This document shows, one piece after another, positions 1 through 10,923 of a stretch of 64,000 nt of DNA. Below the pieces are notes generated by a model. That model ran no database searches. It saw nothing but the letters and a program-made list of their open reading frames with translations, and was not told the DNA's origin. Made by a program: the position numbers and the translations under genes. This DNA comes from Edaphochlamys debaryana. Taxonomy: Eukaryota; Chlorophyta; Chlorophyceae; Chlamydomonadales. The stretch's first letter is position 1. Each line of letters begins with the position of its first letter. The DNA is taken from the NCBI GenBank assembly GCA_016858145.1, contig JAEHOE010000109.1:310001-374000 (forward strand), given 5' to 3'.

Positions 1-634
1 ATGTACGGCGACAGCCCCAGCCAAACGACACCCACCGTCAAGCTTAGGGCTACAAGTGAACCTGTTTACCTCGAGCCTGCGTGTGAGGCTGACACCGCCC
101 CAGTCCCCACCTCACTCCCCACCCCAGTCCCCACCTCACTCCCCACCCCAGTCCCCACCTCAGTCCCACCCCAGTCCCCAGACCATACCCGCACGCCCAT
201 TCACCGGTCCGCCACACGCCCCCCAAGCCTGCTACCCCGCCGTCCGTTTCCGACCGTACCGGTTTGCCCCGAGTGCTCATGTAAATAGATAGATCGGTGC
301 TCAGCGCTGGTTTATACCGATATTTCACAGAAGGCCAAGGGGTCCGCCCAGTCCGGATAGACAAGCAATGTCCGGCAGCACCTCTGCTCACCGGCACCAT
401 GACCCGTGCGCCTGGCTAGATCTGAAAGACGGCCTCGTCGATGAATCTCAGTACCAAGTACCGCCCTGCGCGCTGTGCCCCCGCCAGCCCCCATCACACG
501 CACACAAGCTCGCGATCCGCGACGATCCAACCGCAATCCGGTGCCCGTGTTCACCATTCCTTGGATCCTGCCTTCGGCAATCCACTGGATCCATCTGGGA
601 TCACGCCGATCCATGCTTCCTCAACGGCCGTCGC
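1..634. other. Region downstream of gene A, no gene supported
   Basis: C-rich sequence beyond the stop of gene A, probably its 3' untranslated region and intergenic DNA. It holds a short tandem repeat at about 100-180. No TTACA (minus-strand TGTAA) was found here, so the transcript end is not located. The small open frames on both strands have no recognisable product. Confidence 0.5.
100..182. repeat. Short tandem repeat, about 24-bp unit
   Basis: Two to three imperfect copies of a C-rich 24-bp unit (CCAGTCCCCACCTCACTCCC plus CACC), followed by degenerate half-units. It is a simple minisatellite in presumed non-coding DNA. Confidence 0.7.
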
Positions 635-3600
635 TCACCCGCGCGGACTCATCAGGTCCGAAGCCGCCGACAGCGCGCCCGCCTCCGCCGCGCCGCCGCC
701 GTCGAGCCCCGCGGCCTCTGCCGCCGTCGCCTCTGGCGTTGGCGGCGCCGTCGACTGCTGTAACGATGCACTGGCGGCGGCGGCGGGATCGGCGGCCACG
801 CACAAGACGCGCTGCTGCACAGCCGCCGCCGCTGCCGCCGGCCGCAGGCGCAGCTGCGGGGGCTCCTCCAGTGCCGCCGCGGCCGCGTCTGGTGCCAGTA
901 CGGCATCGGCCTCCGCCTCCGCCTCCGCCACCGCCGCCGCTGGCTCTGGCATTGTGGCAACGGCCCGCTGGGCCCCTGCCGCCGTCGCTGCGTCGCCGCC
1001 GCCGCCGCCACTCTCAGCAATGACACGCGGCGCGGCGGCGACCGCGGGCGCCGTGACGGCGGCGGTGGTGGGCCGGGGCGCTGCGGGGCCCAGGGGTGCG
1101 TCGCCCAGGGCCGGACCGGACCAGTCCGGTCCGTCCGGACCGATCCGGTCCAGTGCGGACAGGGGAGAGCCGGGGCCAACGGTGGGCAGCAGACCCATGG
1201 CTCCGCCCGCGCCCTGCGACCGGGTCCGGGGCCGGGGGAGGCGGGGTGGGGACGCTGGGCTCAGCCAGGCCAAGGACGTCGCACTGCCCGTACCCACGTG
1301 CCCTGCCGGCTCACACGAGCAGCCCTTGACACGTGCCCTGCCGGACCCAGACGCCACAGCACCTCCCCAAGGGCCACAGCGGCCTGGGCCATGCTATGAT
1401 TGGCAATGACTGAGGGATGCCTGGACCCCCACAACCCGAGGGTTACAGGCGATGCGTTTCTGCTCAGCCCACCCATGGAGACACCCACCCCCGCACCCAA
1501 GACCAAACCCACCGGCGGCGCCACCATTGCTCGGAACTGCGGCCCGTCGTACGTCGCAGCCTCGCCGCCGCTGCCGGCAGCGCTAACGGCATAGGCGCCG
1601 TCGGGCCCAGGCCCGGCCCTACCGGGCCCGCCGGGCCCGCCCTGGGCCTGGTACGGAGCGGGAGTGGCCCCGATCAGGAGCTCGGTCTCATGCGACTGGG
1701 GGGGGGATCGGGCAATACAAGCAGGTGGTGAGGTATGAGACCGGGTTGATGGCCGGGGCGCAGGGTGCTTGTTGGCGGAAGGGCTGCGGGATGTGAGTGT
1801 AGTGAGGTCTGGGTTGTGAGGATGCTCGGCAGGCGTCTTGCTCACAAGGCTCCCGCCCGCCAAGCCGCGTCAGGAGCGGCGGAGCGGCAGGAGTGGGGGC
1901 CGGCACGGAGGCAGGGCGGCTCGGGCACATACACCCCCGGCTGGCCGGCTCTCCGCCGCGCCCGCGTTTCCCTGGCTTACACGAGCAGCCCCTCAGCTAG
2001 GGCAATACACATCCGGCAGCCCCCCCCGCCCCCACCTGCAGCAGCCGCTCCAGTTCCTTGACCGCCTCTGCGGCCGCGGGCCTGCGCCGGGGGTCGTGGT
2101 CCCAGCACTGCTCGATCAGGGCCGCCTGGGGTCGTGGAGGAAGCGGGGGGCGCTTGAGCGCGCGGTGAGTTACGCTTAGTAATCACTTCAAGCCCCCGTC
2201 TCCCTCGGGACCCTTGGCAGTCCCCTTGCCCCCCACTCCCTCCCAAAGAGGCTACCCCCCTGCCACCCCCCCACCCCCTGACCAGGTCGGGCGAGCAGCG
2301 GTCTGTGGCCAGGGTCTGCAGGGAGGGCCTCAACCGCTGGTCGGCCACACTGGGGGGAGGAGGTGCGAGGGAAAGAGGAAGGTTACGAAGGAACATGGGG
2401 TTTACATGCTTTGCGATGCCCCTGTCAGATCCCCACCCCCACCCCTCTGCTTGAAGGGGTGTAAGAGGTGTGAGGAACAGGGGATGGTTAGGGAGGGAGC
2501 TGGAGCCCCATAGGTTTGCGAAGGACCTGTCAGGGCCCTTCCGCCCCCCCTTCGCTTCTGCGCCACCACGAGGGAGTCCTGCCTCAACTCCCGTCCTCCC
2601 TTCCCTGTCGGGTTCCCTCCCCCCTCCCTCCCTGTCAGGTGCCCCCCCCCTCACTTCTGTGCCACCACCAGGGGGTCCTGCCTCGGGGTCCTGCCGCAGC
2701 CCCCCTTACCCCTGTCGGGTTCCCTCCCCCCTCCCTCCCTCCCTCCCCCTGTCAGGTCCCCTCTCCCCCCTCCCTCCCTGGCAGGTCCCCTCCCCCCATC
2801 CCCCCTCACTTCTGTGCCACCACCAGGGGGTCCTGCCGCAGCCAGGGCCGCCGCCCCGCCAGCAGCTCCCACAGCAACACGCCCAGGGAGAACACGTCAG
2901 CCTGGGTACGAGGAAGGCGAACACGTCAGCCTCAGACATGGGAGCGAGAACACGTCAGCCTTAGTGAGAGGGGTGAAGGAAGGCAGGAGGGGGGCTGCGT
3001 TCAGATCTGCCGGTAGCTTAGCACTGTGCGGAAATGGGGCACTTCAAGCACGCACACACACCGCCCCCATCCTTCCCACGGCAGAGCGCTCGGAGAGAAC
3101 AAGGTCGCATGTTCCAGCCCTTCTACTTCACCCCCGACCCCGCCCCGTCCACACCTTGTGTGTGATCACCCCCGCCTGGTGCGACCGCACATCATAGCAC
3201 TCTGTGGAGGCGGGGGGGGCCCGTCATGGCAAGGGAAAGCAAACAGGGTTTGAAACAATCCGCAAAGCGACCGTTCCATGTGCACAGGACGCAGATCTTG
3301 CAGTACAGTACGGCAGGGCAGCACGTGACGGCTCCAGCTCACGTGCCAGCCCGCTCTTACCCGGCGCCATGTACCCAGGCGTCCCCGCGTCCGGGTTGGC
3401 GGTCACCAGCACCGTGGAGCGAAGCCGGGACAGGCCGAAATCCTGTTAGGGCGGGTTACGGTTACGGTTATAACGTTAGTTAAGGAAGAAGCGGTTAGGT
3501 TGGCTGTATCGGGCTTATGACCAGCACCGTGGAGCGGAGCCGGGACAGAACCAAGTCAAATGGTGGGGAGGACATGGCGGGGGGGTACGGTGTCGGCCGT

Positions 3601-6600
3601 CCGCGCGTGACGGCGAAACACACACGCGTCCCCCCCGGTCCAACCAATCGCGTGCCCCTCCCCCCTCACCGTGACCTTGACGACGGGGCGGTCGCTCAGG
3701 GGCTGGGCCAGGAGCACGTTGGCGGGCTGTTGGGGGGGAGGAAGAGAGGGATTGAAGGGAAGGAGTTGAAGGAGGAGGGGGTGCAGGGAGGAGTACGGAG
3801 CATCCTGCAAGCCGCGATTCTGGCACCAGTGCGGACTCCGGACCCTGTGCCGTACTGCCAGATGCAGCATTGACGTACTGCCGTACCTTGAGATCTCGGT
3901 GCAGTACGGTAGGGTGCTGCGGTTGGGAGGCACAGGAGTAGAGGAAAAGGGTGTCAGAGCCAGCCGAGCGGTTGACGCGGGGCCTGACAGCCGCCAGCCG
4001 CTCCCCACCATGGGATCCACCATCACCACCCACGGGTCCTGCAGGCCCATGCCGGGTCCACTGGAGGCCCGCTGCAGGCCCAGCCGGGCCCACCCTACCC
4101 ACCAGGTACTCGAGCGCGCGCGCCACCTGCAGCCCTATGTGCAATGCCTGGGCCGGGGAAGGGGGGCACGGGGCGTGTTTGGGCCGAGCGCGAGGGCTGG
4201 CGTGGTGTGACGATGGGTTTTGGCCCCGGATGCAGCCGGCCAAACATGCGGGTCCAGGTGGGAGGCAGACCGGCTGAGAGAGAGAGGGCGGGAGATACAC
4301 CAGTGCCCGCTCGTGTACGGCAGGGGAAGCACGAAGCCAGGATGGAGCAGCTGCAACGGGCCTGGATCGGGACCTTACTAGGTAAAGCGCAGTCTTCCGT
4401 CCCAGCGTGCCTTTTCAAATCTACCCCCATACCCCGTGCCCACGCCCCTACCTTGCCGAGAGGCAGCGGCGCCGTGCGCGGTCTGGCCCCGGGGGCCTGC
4501 CCGGGCCAGCCCAGGCCCAGCGCGGGCCCCTTGCGCTGGTCGTTAGGCAGTTGGCCGTTGGCGGCTGACAGCTTGCCGTACATAAGGTCGTCCAGGGAGG
4601 CCTCCATCAGCTGCGGTTGGGACGGGTGGGCGGTAAGAGCGCCAAGCTCGGGATCGGGTTGTGCACAGCGTGCAGTTGTCGTACATGTGGTGCCGTACAG
4701 CATGGGCCTTGTACGACGTGCACACGCACGCTCACCTCCATGACCAGGCAGAAGCGCGGGGGGGTGAGGCACGCGGCCAGAAGACGGACCACGTTGGGGT
4801 GGCGGCAGCGGGAGAGGACCTTGGGGGGGGGGTGCGGGAGGGAGAGGGGAGGGCAAGGGGGGGGAGTGGGGGACGGGAAGGCAGGGCCCGGGCTGAGGAG
4901 ACGCGCAACCATTCCCGCCCCAGGTCCCCTGGCGCTAGGGGGAGGACGAAGAGCGGAAGAAGGGGGAGGGGGGCACGTAACCTCGGGCCTCATGACAGGG
5001 AAATCCCTCCCCCCACCACCTGAGGTCGAGGCCCTCCACGCTCCCCCTCACCTCCACCTCCTGAGCAAAGGTGCGTGTGAGGGCGTCCAGGGGCCCCGCC
5101 CACTGCGCACTGTCCGCCACCAGCTTGACGGCCACCGGCCGGCCCTGTCAGGGAGGGGGAGGGAGGTCAGGAGGGATAGGTACGGGGGGAAGGAGGTCGG
5201 GGTTGTCGCTTTGAGACGCCCTTTGCCCTCTCTGCTCTCTGCTCCTCTCCCCTGGCCTTCCCCCCTGCCCCCTACCTCGCCCCCTCTCCACCCCCCCCAC
5301 CTGGTACCGCCCCTCCACCACGCGGCCGAACGCCCCCTCGCCCCGGGAGGCGGGCAGCAACTGGACCTGGGGGGAGGGAGCAGGGGAGGAAGAGGGAAAG
5401 GCAGGGAGGTTAAGGGGGGCGCAGCGGCAACGCTTCCCGCTAGCGAGTTCTGGCCCAAGGCTGACGCAGGCACCCCCAACTACACCCCAGCCTCACGCAC
5501 CTGGTTGTCCCCAGCCGCGCCCCCCTGCTCCCCGCCGTCGGATGGGGCAAGTGTCACATCCAGATCCATGGATCGGGCGGGCGTGAGCTGAGTCACCATC
5601 ATGTGATCATCCGGCGATCCGATGGCGGCTGCGTCGGTTGGTCGCGGGCGGTTGGAGCCGTCCGATCCAACCGGCACAACCGCCAGCGCAACGCCGCCAA
5701 CCGCCACAACCGTCTCCTTTGGGCTGTCGGTTGAGGGCGTTACGGTTGAACCCGACTGCTGCGCCTTGTCGACGCCGAGCACTTCCGGCGACGGCAACGA
5801 CTTTCGGTTGGCGGTTGTAACAGTTAGAGCGGCGGTTGTGTTGGTGTCACGGACGTATCCGTCATACGGCATGGAGTCCGTCTCCGTACCGGTTGAGGGG
5901 CGGCCGATCTTGGGACTGGGGCGTGTGCGGAGAAAATACGGGCGTATCAGTGAGCGGTTGACCGTTGTGCAATCAAGGCAGGGCACTGGGCTTAGGCAGG
6001 GCAGTCTGGCTAGGGGCGAGGCGAGGGAGGAGCAGGGTATGCATGCTGTCCCCACCGACCGGGAGACCAAGCCCCTTCCGCCGCAGTCCTACACCCACAA
6101 GCCCCGCTCCTGCCCCTCCCTCCCAGACTCACGCCTGCCCGCTCCCGGCCGCCGCCAGCGCTCCCAGAGAGGATGAGTCACTGTACGGCAGATCTCCTGC
6201 TGATCCCGCAGGGCCCCCCTTGTGGTTGGGGTGGCTGCTGCTGCGCCAGCGGATCAGGGCCAGGGCCAGGGCGGCTGCGAGCATGGCGGCACCCGCCACA
6301 GCTGTGCAGGCGTCCAAGCAGAGGGGGGGCAGGAGTACGAGAGGGGGCGGGAGTGCAGTCAAGTGAGAGCGGCGAGCAGTAAAGCTGCAGCGGGGTTGCC
6401 GATGTGGGTTGAGGAGAAGGGGCCATAATGAAGAAGGCTCCACCTCCCACTTTTTTCTCAGCCTCAGCCCCTCTCGCCGCCCGCCATCAGTCATGACCCC
6501 GCCGACTCACAGCCTATCACGATGCCTGCAATGGCACCGTCCGATAGGCCCCCGGAGCCACCGTCACCACTGCCGCCGTTGTCGCCGCCGCCGCCCTGCT

Positions 6601-9426
6601 GCTCCCCCGCCAACGCGGCCGTCCCCGCGGGCGCCGGCGGCGGTCGCCACTGCCAGGGCGGCGGCTCTGGCGCGGGCGACGGCGAGGGCTGGGCCTCCGT
6701 ATACTTGAGGCTGCGACCGGGCAGGTAAGAACACATGGTGGCAGTCAAGGGGCATGAGAAGGGTAGGTTGTGAAACGGTTTGTTGGTTGCCCCAAGCGTG
6801 ACGGCTGCCGTGGCCCAATGTTCGCTGCTTAATCCAACCGCCGCGCCAACCGCCGCCAACCGCCTCACCACCCGAACGGCCCAAGGCTCTTGATGCAGTC
6901 ATCCGTAAGTACGGCCTCGCACAGGTTGAGGGCGTTGATCACGTGCATCTGTGTTCGGCAAAGTACGGCATGGGACCAAGGAGTGCTGAGCTGGTGCTGG
7001 ATGGCGAGTGAAGCGGGGCTAGCCAGCGATCCCCCACGTCTCCATCTCTCCTTGCATGCTATGCGGCCGTTTCCAGCTTGAAACCCTCCCCCCTCCCGCC
7101 CCACTTTTCCACACACACCGTGTAGCCGTTACGCACTGTACGGCTGGTGGCTGGATCCACATCTGCGCTGCCCCCCGCGATGTCCACGTGGCGCCCGTAC
7201 ATGACCCAGCACCGGTCGTACGGGTGGGATCCAGGGCTGCAGGGGCGGGCGTGTGCCCAGGCACGTGCGGTGTGCTATCTCAGGGCAGAACTCAAGGCAG
7301 GAGGAGGACTCTGCTCGTAAATACAAGCGAGGTGGCAGGGGCGGGGTTGAGTGCCGGTTGGAACCGAGGTCGTGCCAGGGGCTCGCATCGGGCCTGTTGC
7401 CGGCCCAAGCCCCTCCGCCCTCCTCGTGCACACCTGTTGGTGCAGTTTGGAACCAGGGGGCCTTGCGTGCAGCAGTCGTACAGGTTGGTTCCTGGAACGG
7501 AGAACGATGGGCAAGAGCGAGGGAGGACGGGGGACAAGGGGCGTCTCGAGTGGGAAGTGAGTGCCGCCCGACAGCCCCCGGACGGCCCCCCACTACGTCC
7601 CCTTCAGCACCTGCAACCGAGGACACATCGTGCGGTTCCTGCCCCCGGTCCAATGTCCTCACACAGCTGGACGGACAGTGCCCAGTGTCACCCTAACCAG
7701 TGACAGCAGTCCGCCCTAGCCCGCACCCCCTGCACCCCCACTCCCCACCCCACACCCTGCGCACCGGGGATGGAGGGCGGGCGGTTGATGAGGGACGCCG
7801 CCAGCCTGAGTCGGGGCGAGAGAGGCAGAGGCAGGCACATGGGGGCACAGGTAGGGGCAGCCACACGTTTCCAGTCATGATCAGCAAGAAGCAGAAGCAG
7901 GCACATCGTGGCAGAGGTAGCAACGCGTTTCCTGTCAGCCCCACGACAACTGAGGTCCCTCACATCGGCCCCTCCTGCCGCTATTGGATGTCCCGGCCCG
8001 CCCGGCCCCGGCGAAAACCCGCGCCACGCACACACACGCTCCCGCCCGCCGCACGGGAAGCGGCAGCTCTCCACATGCGACAACTGTACCCGACACGGCC
8101 CTACCTGAGGGTTGCGGGCGGGAAGCAGAAGCGGTAGGTGTAGGCGATGTCTTGGTGCAGGATGAGGGCCTGGAGGCGGAGGGGTAGAGGGGGCGAAACA
8201 AAGGGGACGGCTGCTCAGCTGCCAGTCGCAACGGTCAACGGTCCATGGCCCCAACCGTTATAGGATGCCAACCGTCGCACCCAGGCGGCCGCACCTGCCC
8301 CGGTGCTACCGCCACCAAAAGGTCCATGCCGGGGGCCTGGGGGGGGAAGAGGAAGGGGGTGGAGGAGAGTTGTGGGGGGTGCAGAGCAGGGGTGGGTTGT
8401 CGGAGGGATCACAGATACCAGCAGCTCCTGGCGGAGAGCGCGAAAAGAGCCACCTCCCAACTGAGTATGCCAACATCATTCGTACGACCCGAATAAAAAG
8501 GGGACCCGGAGATCCCAACCACAAGCCGACCCACCTGCGTCACCGAGCTGTCCCGGGACCGCAGCATGACTACGTCCCGTACGGCAAACGTGGAGTCATT
8601 AGTCATGCGGACCTGGCACAGAGATGGGCCGGTGGGGTGGGTGGGAGCCGGGTGAGGGAGTAAATCGGGTACGGGCAGAGCGGGGTGGGTACGGGCAGAG
8701 CAAGGCATGGGGACCCAGGCCTCAGGGGGTTCAGGGAGATGATGTTCAAGGGGTGCATACAGTACGTGGGGTTTGGAGAGGAGCGGGACCGTGGGCCGGC
8801 TTGTAGCCGGGGGTACCGATAACGTGGGGACCCCTGCGCCCGGGCCCCCAGGCCGGGGCCGGGGCCGGGGGGGATGGGACGTCGTGTCGACACAGCACGG
8901 CTTGCCCGCCCGTTGCCCCCAGGCCAGGCGGCAGGCACCAGCAGAGGGCTGTGGCCCAACCATGGAGCCAGACTCGAACAACGGACCACCGGGAAGCCAC
9001 GGCTCTTTGCCCTCTTGGTGCAACTTTTCCCTTCGGGCCGCACAGCGCTAGCCACACGTACCCGCGCCACAGACCCCTCCCCCTCCCCACCCCTCCCCTC
9101 CCGACACGCCAAACTCCCCTGTGGCCCACCTTCCCCCGCACGAAGCCAAAGTCCACCGTCGGTGGCCTGCTGGTGTCCGCCCCTTGTATGGTGAAGCTCG
9201 TTCGATTGAGGGGAGTGACGTAGCCCGCGAAGTGCGCTTCTTGCAACGCGACGTCCGCCAATACCCTCGCGACGCTGGCTGCGGGGTCAGCTATAGCTTT
9301 CACGAGCTCCTCAGCCGTCCTGACGTCCACCACGCTGGGGTCAGCGAGAAGAGTGCGCCGGCCAGCATGCGACCCGCGCCCTCCCAGCAGCGCCAGCAGC
9401 AGTGTAGGGAGCAACTGTCGAACCAT
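635..9426 (-). CDS. Receptor-like Ser/Thr (or dual-specificity) protein kinase, gene A
   Basis: A signal peptide (MVRQLLPTLLLALLG) is followed by a roughly 330-aa ectodomain, a membrane span near residues 353-380 split between two exons (GAIAGIVIG and AAMLAAALALALIRW), a 170-aa linker and a protein kinase domain at about residues 556-859. All key kinase motifs are visible: glycine loop GEGAFGRV, VAVK lysine, HRDLK, DFG, MAPE and the C-lobe CWDHDPRRRP. The ectodomain opening (DVRTAEELVKAI) resembles algal receptor-like proteins. Exons: 9426-9130, 8612-8535, 8336-8295, 8169-8105, 7805-7742, 7692-7611, 7491-7434, 7236-7119, 6948-6872, 6710-6511, 6301-6133, 5915-5501, 5366-5301, 5144-5052, 4819-4736, 4610-4452, 4147-4103, 3916-3887, 3726-3670, 3442-3361, 3201-3155, 2901-2810, 2349-2283, 2125-2036, 1647-1513, 1213-635. 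Phases sum to 1096 aa. Weak points: the junction 7742/7692 implies a 49-bp intron, and the Ala-rich C-terminal tail (last two exons) is less certain because the kinase could stop near 2000. Ligand and substrates are unknown. Confidence 0.82.
1977..1981 (-). terminator. Possible alternative poly(A) signal TGTAA in gene A
   Basis: Unspliced reading past the kinase exon that ends at 2036 meets an in-frame TAG about 35 nt on, and TGTAA follows about 20 nt later. A short isoform ending right after the kinase domain is therefore possible. Against this, the same TACACGAGCAGCCC context recurs at 13110 inside an intron, so it may belong to a dispersed repeat. Confidence 0.3.
2553..2837 (-). repeat. 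Three copies of the 3' end of the gene A exon at 2901-2810, including the splice donor
   Basis: The exon end encoding RQDPLVVAQK and its GTGAG donor lies at 2805-2837. An identical 33-bp copy lies at 2650-2682 and a diverged copy at about 2553-2585, both inside the following intron. The intervening DNA is C-rich and contains several CCTGTCAGG motifs. Confidence 0.85.
2890..2961 (-). repeat. Three copies, 29 bp apart, of the 5' end of the gene A exon at 2901-2810
   Basis: The 14-bp core GAACACGTCAGCCT (plus strand) occurs at 2890-2903, 2919-2932 and 2948-2961, exactly 29 bp apart. On the minus strand each copy presents an AG dinucleotide followed by GCTGACGTGTTC. Only the 2901 acceptor (CCCAG) keeps the kinase frame; use of the middle site would shift it. 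Confidence 0.85.
3404..3548 (-). repeat. Partial copy of the gene A DFG exon in the upstream intron
   Basis: The exon part at 3404-3433 and the intronic copy at 3519-3548 match at 28 of 30 bases. The copy lacks the DFG codons and an equivalent acceptor, so it is probably not used. Confidence 0.85.
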
Positions 9427-10923
9427 TCTTCAACGATAGCGCTGGGTGCGCATTGTGGTCATGTCTGTCTGGTCAGTTGTGAATGGAGAGCGTCGACAAA
9501 GTGTCGCCAGAGGAAGCTATGCCCATACGTGAATTATATCCTGCCGCTAGGGCGTCTGACAGCGCGGCAACAACTCGAGTGCCCTGCCTCCCGATTGGGT
9601 ACGTAAGAAAGGGGAAAGGGGCCGAAGAAGTGTGCGCATTGCCCTTGAGCTACCTCGCGAAGCCTGACGCGGAACACGCTCCAGATGACTTCACGACGCT
9701 CTGTACTGAGTCGCTCTTAGGCAGGCTACGTAGGCCGGCGTGCCCATGAGTACTCATTCTCGTGCGCCCCGCGCTACCTTACAAGGCGTCCACACGATCT
9801 ACATAGACATGGCGAGCATAGATGACAGGCCGGAAACGCAGGTACTAAAAAGCGGTAAGCGCGTCAACGCGGGATCCCCTCCACGACGGCGTGCACACAG
9901 GCCCCGGTCTGCTCGCCCAGCGTGCACACACACTTCTGACCTGGAGCCAGCCTAACGCACCTGGTTGAGACCACAGTCAAGTAAGCCCCTTCACGCATCT
10001 CACCACTGCGCTCCGCTGCTGACGTCGTGGTGCCCTGTCCTACCAGCTGCGGGACTGCTTACACCGGCCCCGGGCTGGCGGTAGCAGCCTACAGCAAGGT
10101 CCAGCACCTCCTACCCCAGTAACCCCACCGGCCCCTCCTCCCCCATGCTCCGCTGCTCACGGCCACATGGCTCTCTCTGGGAGCGCTCCGCTCCTGAATG
10201 GCCCCAAGACGCATTGGCGCGCGCCCGCCAGTCCGCCACCCCCGCCGCCCCCGGCGTCGTCCTGCTGCGAGTACAGAACCCCCGCCGCCGCCGCCCAACA
10301 AACGGCGGCGGGCGGGTGCAGCGGCTGCCTTCGGCGCATGCTACTCTCATTCCTGCGACAATACCTCCCTCCCGCCTCTGCATGCACACCACGCCCCTCG
10401 AATCTTCCGCACGTCTCTTCGCACAGCTTGCCACTCGGTCCCTCCGCGCCGTCTGCTCCGCCTCCACTTCTCGGCTTACCGCGCTCCTCTCTGCACACAA
10501 CACGCCCTCCTCTCCTGCCGCCACCAGCATCCGCCCGCGCTCCGGACGGGCGTCTATAGCCTACGCACCCTGATCACTCGCCAAATGCTCACCCATTCAC
10601 CCCAGCGCCCAATGCAGGCGGCCCCTATCCTCCTCCCACGCGGCCGGGGGTCCCCACCCAGAGCTCAGCGAGCCGCCGCCGCCCCTGGGGCGGCCGCCTG
10701 CCACCGCGGCCCTCCCCGCCCTCCCCGCGTTGGGGCGGCCGCATGGCGTCGGGGCTCTCCCAGCGCCGCTGGACGTCACCGCTAGCCAAGGGCGGCCCAC
10801 CAGGGCCGCGGGGCAGCGCGGGTGTGACCCCCCCACCGCGACACGTCCACGTGGCCCTTCGCTGTCACTGTCTTACTGAACGCTTAGTCATGCCATGCCC
10901 TACTCAGAGACCCGCGCTTGCGC
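9427..10923. other. Intergenic: promoter side of gene A and 3' side of gene B
   Basis: There is no recognisable coding sequence. The left part should hold the 5' untranslated region and promoter of gene A and the right part the 3' untranslated region of gene B. The stretch 10090-10800 is extremely C/G-biased and open in several frames on both strands, which is a composition effect. A candidate poly(A) signal for gene B lies at 10059-10063. Confidence 0.5.
10059..10063 (-). terminator. Candidate poly(A) signal TGTAA of gene B
   Basis: TGTAA is the usual volvocine polyadenylation signal. This copy lies about 860 nt past the stop of gene B, a plausible 3' untranslated length for these algae. 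No closer copy was seen. Confidence 0.4.

Noticed and set aside
1096..1409. Plus-strand Pro/Gly-rich frames near the end of gene A
   Set aside because: These are complements of the Ala/Pro/Gly-rich tail exon of gene A, which is in phase with the exon at 1647-1513.
8950..8990. Minus-strand GTTCGAGTC resembling a tRNA T loop
   Set aside because: Flanking bases do not form a cloverleaf, and the site lies in an intron of gene A.
10090..10800. Open frames of 130-195 codons on the plus strand between genes A and B
   Set aside because: Several overlapping frames are open at once, composition is extreme, and no motif or splice support was seen.
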